Shown: positions 9,603-18,115 of the stretch, one piece after another | How the letters are laid out: each line of letters begins with the position of its first letter | Numbering within the stretch: the stretch's first letter is position 1 | Assembly (NCBI GenBank): GCA_016787295.1 | Contig: JAEUUX010000051.1 | Span: forward strand, 36,982 to 100,981 | Length of the DNA stretch: 64,000 nt | Origin: Chitinophagales bacterium | GTDB lineage: Bacteria; Bacteroidota; Bacteroidia; Chitinophagales; UBA2359 | Direction of reading: 5' to 3' | The notes under the pieces: generated by a model | Database searches by the model: none | The model's input: only the letters and a program-made list of their open reading frames with translations | What the model was told of the DNA's origin: nothing | Made by a program: the position numbers and the translations under genes

Positions 9603-10655
9603 TTAATTATTTTTTTTCTTGGCTTTTTTAGTCTTTTTTACGCCGCTTTTTTGTGCTTTGCTTGCATTGCGTCCTTCACCCAATACAGGTTTAACAACAG
9701 GAGCCGATTGCATATATTCGCGCAATACTTGTCCAACTTCTTTCCACACACCGTTTTCATAACGGAAACCATAATACATGCCATCAGGCATCATTTCGGC
9801 ATGTTTTTGTGTGAATCCTTGTTCTTTTTCGTCGTCGTTGCTTAGGTGGTCATAAATAATTAGGTCTTGCTCGGGTTCGTAGCGCAGATTAACGGCTGCT
9901 GATTTTCGGTATTCCAAAAAGAAACGGTGTTGTATTTTGAAGGCGTTAGCAACGTCGTCATAGACATTGAAAACAGGCGCTCCAAAGGTAGGTTTGTCTC
10001 CTTCGAAGGTGACTACTTCGGCAATTTTTCGGTTGCTTCGGGTAGTATTGCCGTCCCAGCCGAATAAGAAATAGTATTTTTTGCCATCAAATTCTTTGAT
10101 GGTGCTACCATAGTACAAACAACCATACCAATTGTCGGGTGCGCAACTTTGCATTTGTGGCGATGCCATGCTTACCGATTTATCTTTTAATCCTACCAAT
10201 TTGAGTTCTGGAGCATTAATTTGCATGGCACCATAGTATTCATACGTTTCGTTGGCGTTTTCGAAAGTTCCTGTGATGTTGATGATGGGCCAACTAAAAA
10301 TTTTGAAACTTTGGTCTGATGGTTCTACAATGCTAATGTAGTTTTTAATGCTATCAAATGGATAGTAAAAAGAGTTTTCGGTTTTTAGTGCTTTGATCAA
10401 CATGCGAGCAATTTGTTGACTAATTTCGTAGCGAGCCAGATTGTCTTCGGGTTTGCGGTGATATATCCTACCCAGTGTGTCGCGAATAGATTTTTCGGAC
10501 AAATCGGCAAACAACATTTTTAGTGAGTCTTCATACGGACGAATCGTTGCTATGGCGGCGGGACTAAGGGCTACAGGTGCTTTTTTTTGCGCCCACAGCA
10601 AATTGCTTGCCATTGATAAACCAACGAGCAAAAAAAGCATTTTTTTCATGTTCAT
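9603..10655 (-). CDS. Secreted hypothetical protein, Lys-rich tail
   Basis: The protein has about 350 residues with a signal peptide (MKKMLFLLVGLS... ending LLWAQ). I do not recognise the family. The body contains an ITGTFENANETYEYYGAMQI segment, SCAPDNWYGCLYYG with two cysteines, and YYFLFGWDGN. It ends in a very basic tail of lysines. ATG codons at 10670, 10655 and 10649 are all in frame; the last two place the signal peptide closest to the start. It is probably periplasmic or surface exposed. Monocistronic, with a hairpin after the stop. Confidence 0.75.
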   Translation of the reverse strand: MNMKKMLFLLVGLSMASNLLWAQKKAPVALSPAAIATIRPYEDSLKMLFADLSEKSIRDTLGRIYHRKPEDNLARYEISQQIARMLIKALKTENSFYYPFDSIKNYISIVEPSDQSFKIFSWPIINITGTFENANETYEYYGAMQINAPELKLVGLKDKSVSMASPQMQSCAPDNWYGCLYYGSTIKEFDGKKYYFLFGWDGNTTRSNRKIAEVVTFEGDKPTFGAPVFNVYDDVANAFKIQHRFFLEYRKSAAVNLRYEPEQDLIIYDHLSNDDEKEQGFTQKHAEMMPDGMYYGFRYENGVWKEVGQVLREYMQSAPVVKPVLGEGRNASKAQKSGVKKTKKAKKKNN

Positions 10656-10751
10656 CTCTATTTTTGACAAAATAACGAAAGAAATAAAAGAATATTGTTA
10701 GTTTAGACTGTATATAGACAAAAAGAGAACACAAGTGTTTATGATTTAACA

Positions 10752-11171
10752 CTATTTAACGGTTAACTTGCCCATCTGAACGATGGTGTGAAACTCGGCG
10801 GTTGTGACAGGCATGACCGATAAGCGACTTTGGCGCAATAATAACATGCCTGCCAATTCGGGTTGTTGTTTGATGCTTGCCAAACTGACTTTTTGTTCTA
10901 AGGCTTGTTCGGGTGCTAAATCTACTACTACCCAGCGAGGGTCGTCGGGCGAGGTGGGGTCGGGATAGTGGGTAGACACTACCTTAGCAATACCCACAAC
11001 ACCGGGATTTTTGACACTGTGGTAGAATAGTACTAAATCGTCCAATGTCATTGCCATAAGATTGTTGCGGGCTTGATAGTTGCGAACACCGTTCCACATA
11101 TCACGCCCTAATGTTACTAAATCGTTCCAACTAAAGGTGTCGGGTTCTGATTTTACTAACCAATAATTCAT
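10752..11171 (-). CDS. EVE domain protein (THYN1-like)
   Basis: This 139-residue protein matches the EVE family almost end to end: MNYWLVKSEPDTFSWNDL at the N-terminus, DMWNGVRNYQARNNL, and VGIAKVVSTHYPD. EVE domains belong to the PUA superfamily and are proposed to bind modified bases; the precise role is unknown. The upstream extension of the frame to 11237 is rejected because a strong promoter lies at 11237-11268, upstream of the ATG at 11171. Confidence 0.92.
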   Translation of the reverse strand: MNYWLVKSEPDTFSWNDLVTLGRDMWNGVRNYQARNNLMAMTLDDLVLFYHSVKNPGVVGIAKVVSTHYPDPTSPDDPRWVVVDLAPEQALEQKVSLASIKQQPELAGMLLLRQSRLSVMPVTTAEFHTIVQMGKLTVK

Positions 11172-11236
11172 TATTGTAGGTGTGTTAATCGGGTTTATGT
11201 ATTGTTTGAGGATTGGGTAGTGTTGATTTGGGCGCA

Positions 11237-11268
11237 CAAAAATACGCTTTATTTACTGATAAAGCAAA
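11237..11268 (-). promoter_or_regulatory. Promoter of the EVE gene
   Basis: On the minus strand, -33 TTTG (11265-11268) and -7 TATTTTTG (11237-11244) are separated by 20 bp, a full match to the Bacteroidota vegetative promoter. It lies 66 bp upstream of the ATG. Confidence 0.65.
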
Positions 11269-11346
11269 TTTGATGTTTGGTTGCGATGATATAGGATAGT
11301 TGGGCGTTAGCCCAATGAAGCAAAAAAAAGGTCAAAATGGTTGAAA

Positions 11347-11455
11347 GGCGAAGCGCGTTAGGGATGCGGAGGGTGGCGTTAGCCAGTGCGTAGCTTGCGA
11401 AGCACCGTAGCGGCAGCGAAGCCCGTAGCAGCCCGACCCCAACGGGGAAACGCCC
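11347..11455. repeat. GC-rich dispersed repeat, copy A
   Basis: This is a ~109-bp GC-rich block in AT-rich surroundings. Its first 45 bp are identical to 41545-41589, and the rest aligns with short variable patches. It contains the small palindrome TGGCGTTAGCCA. A related palindrome, TTGGGCGTTAGCCCAA, lies just outside at 11299-11314. No credible coding frame is shared by the two copies. Confidence 0.85.
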
Positions 11456-11456
11456 A

Positions 11457-11486
11457 CAAAAAAATAAACTTGCCTTGGGTTTATTT
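11457..11486 (-). terminator. Possible terminator of galT
   Basis: On the minus strand an 8-bp stem (11479-11486 with 11462-11469) is followed by a T run that abuts the GC-rich repeat. It is 184 bp past the galT stop. The stem is AT-rich, so the call is tentative. Confidence 0.4.
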
Positions 11487-11669
11487 ATGTTTTTGTCTCA
11501 AAAATTGGTTCATCGCGAAATTTAGTTATTTATAAAATGCTGATTTTTATGGTTTTATAAATAATTTTTTTGGAACAATGAAATAGCGGCTTTTGAGATA
11601 ATTTTTGTGTATTATTGTTTTAGAGTCAATGGGGTTGTTTGTTGGTTTCTGGAAGTGCTTGTTCGAGTG
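11487..11669. other. Gene-free spacer with an AT-rich inverted repeat
   Basis: A perfect 12-bp inverted repeat (11526-11537 with 11553-11564) is followed by six T on the plus strand. No gene on the plus strand precedes it, so its role as a terminator is doubtful. Nothing else is seen. Confidence 0.4.
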
Positions 11670-12653
11670 CTAACGGTTTTGGAAACGGGCTAAGGCTTGT
11701 CGCAACATGTCGGCGGAGGTTTCTACTTCGACGACATTGGCGGCTGCCCATGCTCCCATTTCGGACGAGGCATACCATTTTATTTTGTGACGGTCGCGCA
11801 GAGGAGGATAAAACTCTATATGAAAATGATAGTATTGGTCGGCATTAGGATAGTCGGCATGGGCATTGACAGGGGTTTGGTGGATACACATCATGTAAGG
11901 AAATGGGCGGTCATATAATTGGTCGAAAGCCCCGGTGATGTTGCGTAAAATGTCCGCTAAATCCTTGCAATGTTGGGGTGAAAATTCGGCAAAAGTTCCC
12001 AAATGTTGGCGGCTACTAATAAAAACACCAAAAGGATAGTCGGTAAAGTGGGGAATGTAGGCAACAAAAGAGTTGTTTTGGGTGATGAGACGAACTTTTT
12101 GCTCCATTTCGGTGCGTTGTAAGTCACACAACAAGCAACACGAATGCTCGGCATGATATTGGGCGGAGCTATCTAATTCGGTTTTGATTTTGAGTGGCAC
12201 AAATGAATAACCGTAAATTTGTCCGTGTGGGTGTGGCATGGTTACGCCTACCTCCTCGCCGCGATTTTCGAACACAAATACATATTTTATTCGTTTGTCG
12301 GCGGTTAAGGCATTGTGCCGTTGCTGCCACAATTGCACCAATTCGGTTAGATGGTCAAGGGATAGTTCGTAGAGTTTTGCGTTGTGGTCGGGCGAATACA
12401 AAATAACTTCACAATGCCCATACGCAGGGGCAATATGGTAGAGATGTTCGGCAACTTCTTGCTGTTCGGCATCGTAGGCAGGAGACAAAACTGGAAAATC
12501 GTTGGGGTAGGCATAAACACTATAGTTTTCGGGAACACTAGGGCTGCCTTTGCAAAAAGGACACCAGTCGGAAGGCATTTGAGGACGGTGCTGACGGTTA
12601 GCGGCTACCATTGTATAGGTTCGCAAAAGGGGATTCCAGCGCAATTCGGGCAT
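11670..12653 (-). CDS. galT: Galactose-1-phosphate uridylyltransferase
   Basis: GalT exchanges UMP between UDP-glucose and galactose-1-phosphate in the Leloir pathway (cytosol). The 327-residue protein shows the start MPELRWNPLLRTYTMVAANR, CPFC (zinc-site type cysteines), FENRGEEVGVTMPHPHGQIYG with the HPH active-site motif carrying the nucleophilic histidine, and C-terminal HFHIEFYPP. Length is slightly below the usual ~345. No other Leloir gene is adjacent. Confidence 0.95.
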   Translation of the reverse strand: MPELRWNPLLRTYTMVAANRQHRPQMPSDWCPFCKGSPSVPENYSVYAYPNDFPVLSPAYDAEQQEVAEHLYHIAPAYGHCEVILYSPDHNAKLYELSLDHLTELVQLWQQRHNALTADKRIKYVFVFENRGEEVGVTMPHPHGQIYGYSFVPLKIKTELDSSAQYHAEHSCCLLCDLQRTEMEQKVRLITQNNSFVAYIPHFTDYPFGVFISSRQHLGTFAEFSPQHCKDLADILRNITGAFDQLYDRPFPYMMCIHQTPVNAHADYPNADQYYHFHIEFYPPLRDRHKIKWYASSEMGAWAAANVVEVETSADMLRQALARFQNR

Positions 12654-12747
12654 AAGAAACGATTGTTAAAGATGGATTACAAATGATGTTGGTGAATGCA
12701 AATACAGAGTGTGGAATGACGCGTAGTTCATTGGATATTCGTTGTTT

Positions 12748-13221
12748 TTATTCGTGATGATAAGGCTCGTTGTTCAAAATGGTGAAAGCTCTATACAGTT
12801 GCTCCATAAATACCAAACGCACCAATTGATGCGAAAATGTCATGGTGGACAGAGACAAGAGGCTATTTGCCCGACTGTATACTGCCTCACTGAAGCCATA
12901 AGCCCCGCCGCACACAAATTTGATGTGGCGCACATTGCGATTAAACAATTGTTGTAGGTGAGTGGCAAAGCCTGTGGACGGGAAAGTTTTGCCTTTTTCG
13001 TCCAGCAGTACCACCCAATCGGTCGGAGCAAAACATTTGAGTAAATTTTTTCCTTCGCGCTCTTTTTGTTCCTCAATAGAAAGATTTGCCGTATTTTTGA
13101 GGTCAGGTAGGTATTGTAGGTCAAAAATAGTGTATTTTTGTACCCTTTTTTCGTAAATTCCAATGCCTTCGGACAAATAATTGGCATCAGTTTTACCAAT
13201 AACAATAAAAGAAATTTTCAA
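12748..13221 (-). CDS. rlmH: 23S rRNA (pseudouridine1915-N3)-methyltransferase
   Basis: RlmH is a SPOUT methyltransferase acting on 23S rRNA in the assembled 70S ribosome. The sequence LKISFIVIGKT at the start, DEKGKTFPSTGFA, FVCGGAYGFSEAV (SAM-binding knot) and LSTMTFSHQLVRLVFMEQLYRAF are hallmarks. The start appears to be TTG at 13219-13221, giving 157 residues, the usual family length; the next upstream start (13272) would add 17 unrelated residues. Confidence 0.93.
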   Translation of the reverse strand: MKISFIVIGKTDANYLSEGIGIYEKRVQKYTIFDLQYLPDLKNTANLSIEEQKEREGKNLLKCFAPTDWVVLLDEKGKTFPSTGFATHLQQLFNRNVRHIKFVCGGAYGFSEAVYSRANSLLSLSTMTFSHQLVRLVFMEQLYRAFTILNNEPYHHE

Positions 13222-13325
13222 AATAAAATTTTTCGTTTTTTTTGTGTATTTTTGCCGCAAATCCCAAGACAAAGCCTCGTTGCTATAAAATCTTTGTCTG
13301 TATTAAGTAATTAAAAAAAATTATT

Positions 13326-14396
13326 ATGTTATATGTTTTTATTTTCATACTAATTGTTATCATAGCGTATGCTGTTTATGCTCGTTTAGATAAATGGGTA
13401 GAAGCTCGCTCCAACGAAGTGCCAATAAGCATTGCCCAGATGGGTTTAATGCGTTTTCGCGGTGTGCCAATAGACGAAACTATTGCAGCGCTTACCAAAA
13501 CCACTAAAGCAGGGATCAATATCAGTTATGATCAATTAGAAAACCATTTTTTACAAGGTGGTAGAGTAACGCCTGTGGTGAATGCTTTGGTGACAGCTCA
13601 CAATGCCTTCAAACATATGTCGCCCGATAGTCGCCCTAATTTTGATTTTGCAACAGCCGCCCGTATCGACCTATCACACAAAGATCCCGTTGATGCTGTG
13701 CGTTCGTGGGTCACACCACGCGTCTTAGAGTCCGAAACCATTACGGCTGTTGCCAAAGACCGTATCCAACTCATCATGCAGTTGCGGATCACAGTGCGCA
13801 CCAATTTTGACCGTTACATTGGCGGTACTACCGAAGCCACCATTTTAGCTCGCGTATCCGAAGGAATTATTTCGACTGTTGGCGAATATGACCATGAATA
13901 TGCCTTGGAACACCCCAACGAAATTGCCGATAAAGTGGAGGAAATCGAGCTTGATTATGACAAAGCCGCCTATAAAATTGTATCTATAGATATAGATGAG
14001 ATAAAAGTAGGCAAAAACATTGGTGTAGAATTGGATATGGAGCGCGCCCTCGCCGATAAAGTAATGGCACAAGCGCTTGCCGAGCAGCGCCGTTCTATGG
14101 CGGTGGCTTATGAACAAGAGATGCGCGCCAAAGCCGAAGAAGCTAAATCAAAATTATTACAAGCAGAGTCGGAGATTCCCAGAGCTATTGCCGAAGCGTT
14201 TCGCACAGGCAAGTTGAGCATTATGGAATACTATCAATATAAAAACCTTAAAGCAGACACCGACATGCGAGAATCGGTATCTAAAAGTGTTTTGCCCCCT
14301 GCCACAGGCAACAAAGACCAACAAAATGTCAATACGGCTTTGTTGTATAGCAACTTAGAAGACCCTAAAACACAACTTCCTCCGCCAGCACAATAA
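13326..14396 (+). CDS. floA: Flotillin-like protein FloA
   Basis: The protein (356 residues) belongs to the UPF0365/YqfA group of SPFH proteins, which organise membrane microdomains. A single N-terminal membrane segment (1-18) is followed by QMGLMRFRGVPIDETIAALTKT-type sequence, FDFATAARIDLSHKDPVDAV, and a long Ala/Glu-rich coiled-coil region (about 235-290) ending near IAEAFRTGKLSIMEYYQYKN. Length and motif order fit the family. A TATTTTTG box lies at 13247-13254. It is followed by a YciH-like gene after 43 bp and may be co-transcribed with it. Confidence 0.95.
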   Translation: MLYVFIFILIVIIAYAVYARLDKWVEARSNEVPISIAQMGLMRFRGVPIDETIAALTKTTKAGINISYDQLENHFLQGGRVTPVVNALVTAHNAFKHMSPDSRPNFDFATAARIDLSHKDPVDAVRSWVTPRVLESETITAVAKDRIQLIMQLRITVRTNFDRYIGGTTEATILARVSEGIISTVGEYDHEYALEHPNEIADKVEEIELDYDKAAYKIVSIDIDEIKVGKNIGVELDMERALADKVMAQALAEQRRSMAVAYEQEMRAKAEEAKSKLLQAESEIPRAIAEAFRTGKLSIMEYYQYKNLKADTDMRESVSKSVLPPATGNKDQQNVNTALLYSNLEDPKTQLPPPAQ

Positions 14397-14439
14397 GTAG
14401 AAAAACAACATAGAAAAACACAAGAATAACACAATTGCA

Positions 14440-14784
14440 ATGCCAAAAAATAAATTATCCTTTTCTGATTTGGGTAGCTTGGTCTATTCAACCAATCCCG
14501 AAGCTATGCGTGTAGAAGAAACACCCATAGAAACCTTACCTGCCGAGAAGCAAAAATTGATAGTTTTGTTAGACAAAAAACAACGAAAAGGCAAAACCGT
14601 TACGCTCATACAAGGTTTTGAAGGTGAAGAAGAAGCACTGAACGACTTAGCTAAAACCTTGAAAACTAAATGCGGTATTGGCGGATCGGCAAAAGATGGC
14701 GAAATTATTTTGCAAGGTGAATGTAAAGACAAAGCCATAAGCATTTTGCAACAATTGGGTTACATTAAAACAAAAGCAAAATAA
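14440..14784 (+). CDS. SUI1/YciH-like translation factor
   Basis: This 114-residue protein has the eIF1/SUI1 fold signature: LDKKQRKGKTVTLIQGFEG, LAKTLKTKCGIGGSAKDGEIILQG, and a C-terminal ILQQLGY. Bacterial YciH proteins are related to eIF1 and are thought to affect initiation fidelity. It lies 43 bp downstream of floA in the same direction, and its 3' end meets the convergent glycosyltransferase gene with a 3-bp gap. Confidence 0.9.
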   Translation: MPKNKLSFSDLGSLVYSTNPEAMRVEETPIETLPAEKQKLIVLLDKKQRKGKTVTLIQGFEGEEEALNDLAKTLKTKCGIGGSAKDGEIILQGECKDKAISILQQLGYIKTKAK

Positions 14785-14787
14785 ACA

Positions 14788-15936
14788 TCAATGCACACGC
14801 CGCCCTTTCCATTCATAGCGCTTGAAATTGGCTAAAATGCCCACACTGCCAATATACCAAACATGCAACAATTGAGCAGGCAAAAAATAGCGCAACCAAA
14901 CCGTTTTGCCCAGAAAACGACAAGCTGTGTTGAGATAAACAGCATCTGCCGATATTTTTAGCGTCCAACAAAACGCCATTGCTCCCAAATGGTAGTGCGT
15001 ACTCATCGCCCAAAAACTACCTATCAACAAAGCTACATTGCTGCACCAAACCCACAACAAAATAAAAGGCAAAAGTGCTTGTGAATAGCTACTTGTTTTT
15101 GATGCCCAACGAATACGCTGTTGTACAAAATCGCGCCAACGCACTGGCGCTGGCGTACTAACAAGCGTATCATAAGACTTGAGAAAATGAATTTGGGTTG
15201 GAAAATGGTGGCGCATTTTTCCCATCAACAACATATCATCGCCCGAAGCCAAATGGTCTATGCCTGAAAAACCATCTACCGCCTCAAACGCCGACCGAAG
15301 GTAGGCTAAGTTGCCGCCATTACACATATCTCCCAATCGATAGCGCAGGCTGGCTCCGGTGGTGAGCATCATGCCCGCCAAATCCAAAGCTTGGAAAATG
15401 CTGAAAAAATTGTTTGTAGGTGCTACCATTACGCCCGACGTAACAAAAACGGCTTTTTTTTCATTTATAAAATGCAACACTTTTGCTAACCATCGTGACG
15501 AAAGTGGTACGCAATCTGCATCGGTCGTAACGATAATATCGGCAGTAGTATGGGCAATGGCAAGGCTAATTGCTTTTTTCTTGTAACTGTTCAAGGTTTC
15601 GTCGGGTGAAACAAAATCTGCCAAATATAGCAACAAAACAGACAAATGGGGCTGTTGCTTTGTCCATTGGCGCACAATTGCTGCTGTGGAATCGGTGGAA
15701 TGGTCATCTACTACAATAATTTGCAACTGTTCGGCAGGAAAATCTTGGCGAGCTATGCCATTTAGACACTGCTCGATATGTGCTGCTTCGTTGCGGGCAG
15801 GAATGATGACCGCTACTTGTTGTTTCGGGAGTGCTTGGGTGCTTGGTGGTGCATAAATAGGCATTGTTTTCCACGCCCAACTATAGAACAACAACAAAAT
15901 AGCATAGCCCAATAATAAAAAAATAGCCAAAAACAT
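14788..15936 (-). CDS. Family 2 membrane glycosyltransferase
   Basis: The protein has 382 residues. An N-terminal membrane helix (about 2-22) precedes a GT-A domain with VIIPARNEAAHIEQCL, IVVDDHSTDST, TTDADC (metal-binding), ASGDDMLL and the acceptor-site motif QQRIRWASK typical of processive GT2 enzymes. Two or three hydrophobic segments follow at the C-terminus. It probably transfers a sugar from a nucleotide donor at the inner membrane, substrate unknown. A TACTTTTG box on the minus strand (15941-15948) lies only four bases before the ATG, hinting at a very short leader. Confidence 0.9.
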   Translation of the reverse strand: MFLAIFLLLGYAILLLFYSWAWKTMPIYAPPSTQALPKQQVAVIIPARNEAAHIEQCLNGIARQDFPAEQLQIIVVDDHSTDSTAAIVRQWTKQQPHLSVLLLYLADFVSPDETLNSYKKKAISLAIAHTTADIIVTTDADCVPLSSRWLAKVLHFINEKKAVFVTSGVMVAPTNNFFSIFQALDLAGMMLTTGASLRYRLGDMCNGGNLAYLRSAFEAVDGFSGIDHLASGDDMLLMGKMRHHFPTQIHFLKSYDTLVSTPAPVRWRDFVQQRIRWASKTSSYSQALLPFILLWVWCSNVALLIGSFWAMSTHYHLGAMAFCWTLKISADAVYLNTACRFLGKTVWLRYFLPAQLLHVWYIGSVGILANFKRYEWKGRRVH

Positions 15937-15970
15937 GGCACAAAAGTACTAAAAATTCCCCATAAACCCT

Positions 15971-15978
15971 TACCTTTG
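15971..15978 (+). promoter_or_regulatory. Putative -7 box for the YbjN-like gene
   Basis: TACCTTTG matches the TAnnTTTG consensus 49 nt before the ATG at 16028. No -33 TTTG is found at the right distance. Confidence 0.45.
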
Positions 15979-16027
15979 TCTGCATATAAAGCTCCAAAAT
16001 AATTTTTTCATCTCAAACTTATTAATT

Positions 16028-16513
16028 ATGGCACAAGGTATTACTCCATTACAGGTTCATCAATACATTGAACAGTATTTTTTAGGTGTTGGACTTACCA
16101 AAGACCAAGTGTATGACGCAAAAAATGAAACCTACTATTGGCGGCGTGGGTCTGCCAATTTAGAGATGTTTATCACGCGTTTTGAGGTCACTCCGAATCA
16201 TGTGCGCTATTATTTGCGCATTTTTTCGCCCCTAATGCTCATGCCTGCCACACAGCATGAACACGTTTATCGTACTTTGTTGCAAATTAGCCACAATAGT
16301 TTGTGTGTGAAAATGACGATGCGCGAAGGCTCCGAATACATTTTTGCAGCATACGAACGCGACATCGAAGGCATGGACTACATCGAGTTCTACAATATGA
16401 TAGCAGATATGGAATGGTGGGCAGATAGCTTGGACGACCGCCTCAAGACTATGTTTCCTGACCAAACAGCAGGTGTGCCGCCAACAGGTGGTGGATCGCC
16501 GCCACAATTGTAA
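16028..16513 (+). CDS. YbjN-like small cytosolic protein
   Basis: The 161-residue protein has the alpha-beta layout of the YbjN/type III chaperone-like fold: an N-terminal helix (ITPLQVHQYIEQYF), a strand region around YYWRRGSANLEMFI, and a C-terminal helix pair (FYNMIADMEWWADSLDDRLKTMF). It ends in a Pro/Gly-rich tail. YbjN-type proteins are poorly understood and linked to stress and regulation. The family assignment rests on pattern and length only. Confidence 0.65.
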   Translation: MAQGITPLQVHQYIEQYFLGVGLTKDQVYDAKNETYYWRRGSANLEMFITRFEVTPNHVRYYLRIFSPLMLMPATQHEHVYRTLLQISHNSLCVKMTMREGSEYIFAAYERDIEGMDYIEFYNMIADMEWWADSLDDRLKTMFPDQTAGVPPTGGGSPPQL

Positions 16514-16542
16514 TGGACATTCAAAACAAATTTATTTAAAAC

Positions 16543-16581
16543 AAGCCAGCGTTCGGTATTAAGCGTACCGAATGCTGGCTT
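16543..16581 (+). terminator. Hairpin after the YbjN-like gene
   Basis: A 16-bp inverted repeat (16543-16558 with 16566-16581, one mismatch) encloses a 7-nt loop 30 bp after the stop. The following T run is weak. Confidence 0.6.
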
Positions 16582-16704
16582 GTTCCATTTTGAGAAAATG
16601 GGCTTGTATTTGGGTTGTTTGTAATTATGTTTAGGTTTTAAATCTAAAAAAGCTAATTTTTGAGAAATTTTCACAAAAAAAGCAACAATATCGCAAACTT
16701 ATCG

Positions 16705-16712
16705 TAATTTTG
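16705..16712 (+). promoter_or_regulatory. Putative -7 box for the ATPase pair
   Basis: TAATTTTG matches TAnnTTTG 17 nt before the ATG at 16730. The surrounding ATCGTAATTTTGC also occurs before the SprB-repeat gene (32897-32908). Confidence 0.45.
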
Positions 16713-16729
16713 CGCCAAATTTTAAAACA

Positions 16730-18115
16730 ATGTTTATTCAATTTAGCGTCGGAAATTACTTATCTTTCAAAGATACAGCCACTTTCAGTATGGTTGGCTA
16801 TGCCCCAATCAAGGAACACGAAAGTGAAACGGCATCTATTAACGTTTTTTATGACTCAACAGAAAAGCTCAAATTATTAAAAAGCAGTGTGTTTTATGGT
16901 GCTAACGGTAGCGGTAAAAGCAACATGGTATCTGCTATAGGCTTTTTCAGAAATTTCATTTTAACATCATCTAATGAAAAACAAGCTGATGATATAATTA
17001 ATGTAATACAATTTTTATTGTCCTCAGAAACCGATGATAAACCGTCATTTTTTGAGATGATTTTTTATATTAATAACATTCGATACAGATTTGGGTTTGA
17101 AGCAGACCAAGAAAAAATTCATGCTGAATGGCTGTTTTCCTTGAATCAGGCTATTTCAGTAAAGGAATCGAAACTTTATACGCGCGAATTTCAAAAAATT
17201 TCTATCAATCGCCAATCCTTCAAAGAAGGCAAAGGGTTGGAGAGCAAAACACGCCCTAATGCTTTGTTTCTTTCCACTGTAGCTCAACTGAATGGAGAAA
17301 TTGCCACGAAAATTTTAAAGTGGTTTAAAACTGATTTCAATATTGTATCGGGCTTACAAAATCATACAACATCATATACAGTTGCTAAATTTCAAAAAGA
17401 TATCGAATTCAAAAAAACTGTTATTGAATTTTTTAAATCTATTCAAATTGGTTTTGACGATATAGAAATTGTAGAAGAAAACAATATTTTGGGCAAATCA
17501 TTGAGTATAGTGCCAGATGAACTTTCAGAAGAAGTAGATAACGTTATACTTGCTTTAAGGAGCTTACAAGCGAAGGCAAGGAAATCGGAGAATGTTGATA
17601 GTGACACTAAGCAAATCTCTATTAATACGTTCCACAAAAAATATAATAATATTGAAGAATTTGTTGAGTATGCAATAATAGATTTTGGCTTGGAATCAAA
17701 AGGGACGCGAAAACTTTTTAGCCTCCTTGGTCCCATTATTGACACCATAAGGAACGGAAAAATATTAATTGTTGATGAGTTAGACTCCCAACTTCACACC
17801 CTTTTAACGATGGAACTAATAAAATTCTTTCATTCAAAAGCGAATAAAAAAGCACAACTTATTTTTGCCTCGCATGATACAAATCTATTGCGAAAAGATA
17901 TTTTTAGGAGAGACCAAATTTGGTTTACAGAAAAAAATAAAATCGGAGCAACAGAATTGTATTCACTTGTAGAATATAAAATAAATCAAGCAACGGTAAG
18001 AAACGATGCTTCTTTCGAAAAAGACTATTTATTGGGTAAATATGGTGCAATTCCCTTTTTGGGAGACATTAACAAATTTAAAAACGATTTTTTAGATGAA
18101 CAAGAAGAACAATAA
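16730..18115 (+). CDS. AAA15/ABC-like ATPase, probable conflict-system ATPase
   Basis: The protein has 461 residues and resembles the stand-alone SMC/ABC-like ATPases of the AAA15 (COG1106/RloA-like) type. The N-terminus MFIQFSVGNYLSFKD is typical. Walker A GANGSGKS is at 57-64, an ESKGTRKLFSLL signature-like stretch precedes Walker B ILIVDELDSQLH (D349/E350), and the switch histidine is in FASHDTNLL. The central 200 residues form the variable insertion. Its stop overlaps the next gene by 20 bp, indicating translational coupling. Such ATPases paired with a small effector are common in phage-defence and abortive-infection loci; that role is inference. Base use looks more AT-rich than in neighbouring genes. 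Confidence 0.85.
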   Translation: MFIQFSVGNYLSFKDTATFSMVGYAPIKEHESETASINVFYDSTEKLKLLKSSVFYGANGSGKSNMVSAIGFFRNFILTSSNEKQADDIINVIQFLLSSETDDKPSFFEMIFYINNIRYRFGFEADQEKIHAEWLFSLNQAISVKESKLYTREFQKISINRQSFKEGKGLESKTRPNALFLSTVAQLNGEIATKILKWFKTDFNIVSGLQNHTTSYTVAKFQKDIEFKKTVIEFFKSIQIGFDDIEIVEENNILGKSLSIVPDELSEEVDNVILALRSLQAKARKSENVDSDTKQISINTFHKKYNNIEEFVEYAIIDFGLESKGTRKLFSLLGPIIDTIRNGKILIVDELDSQLHTLLTMELIKFFHSKANKKAQLIFASHDTNLLRKDIFRRDQIWFTEKNKIGATELYSLVEYKINQATVRNDASFEKDYLLGKYGAIPFLGDINKFKNDFLDEQEEQ

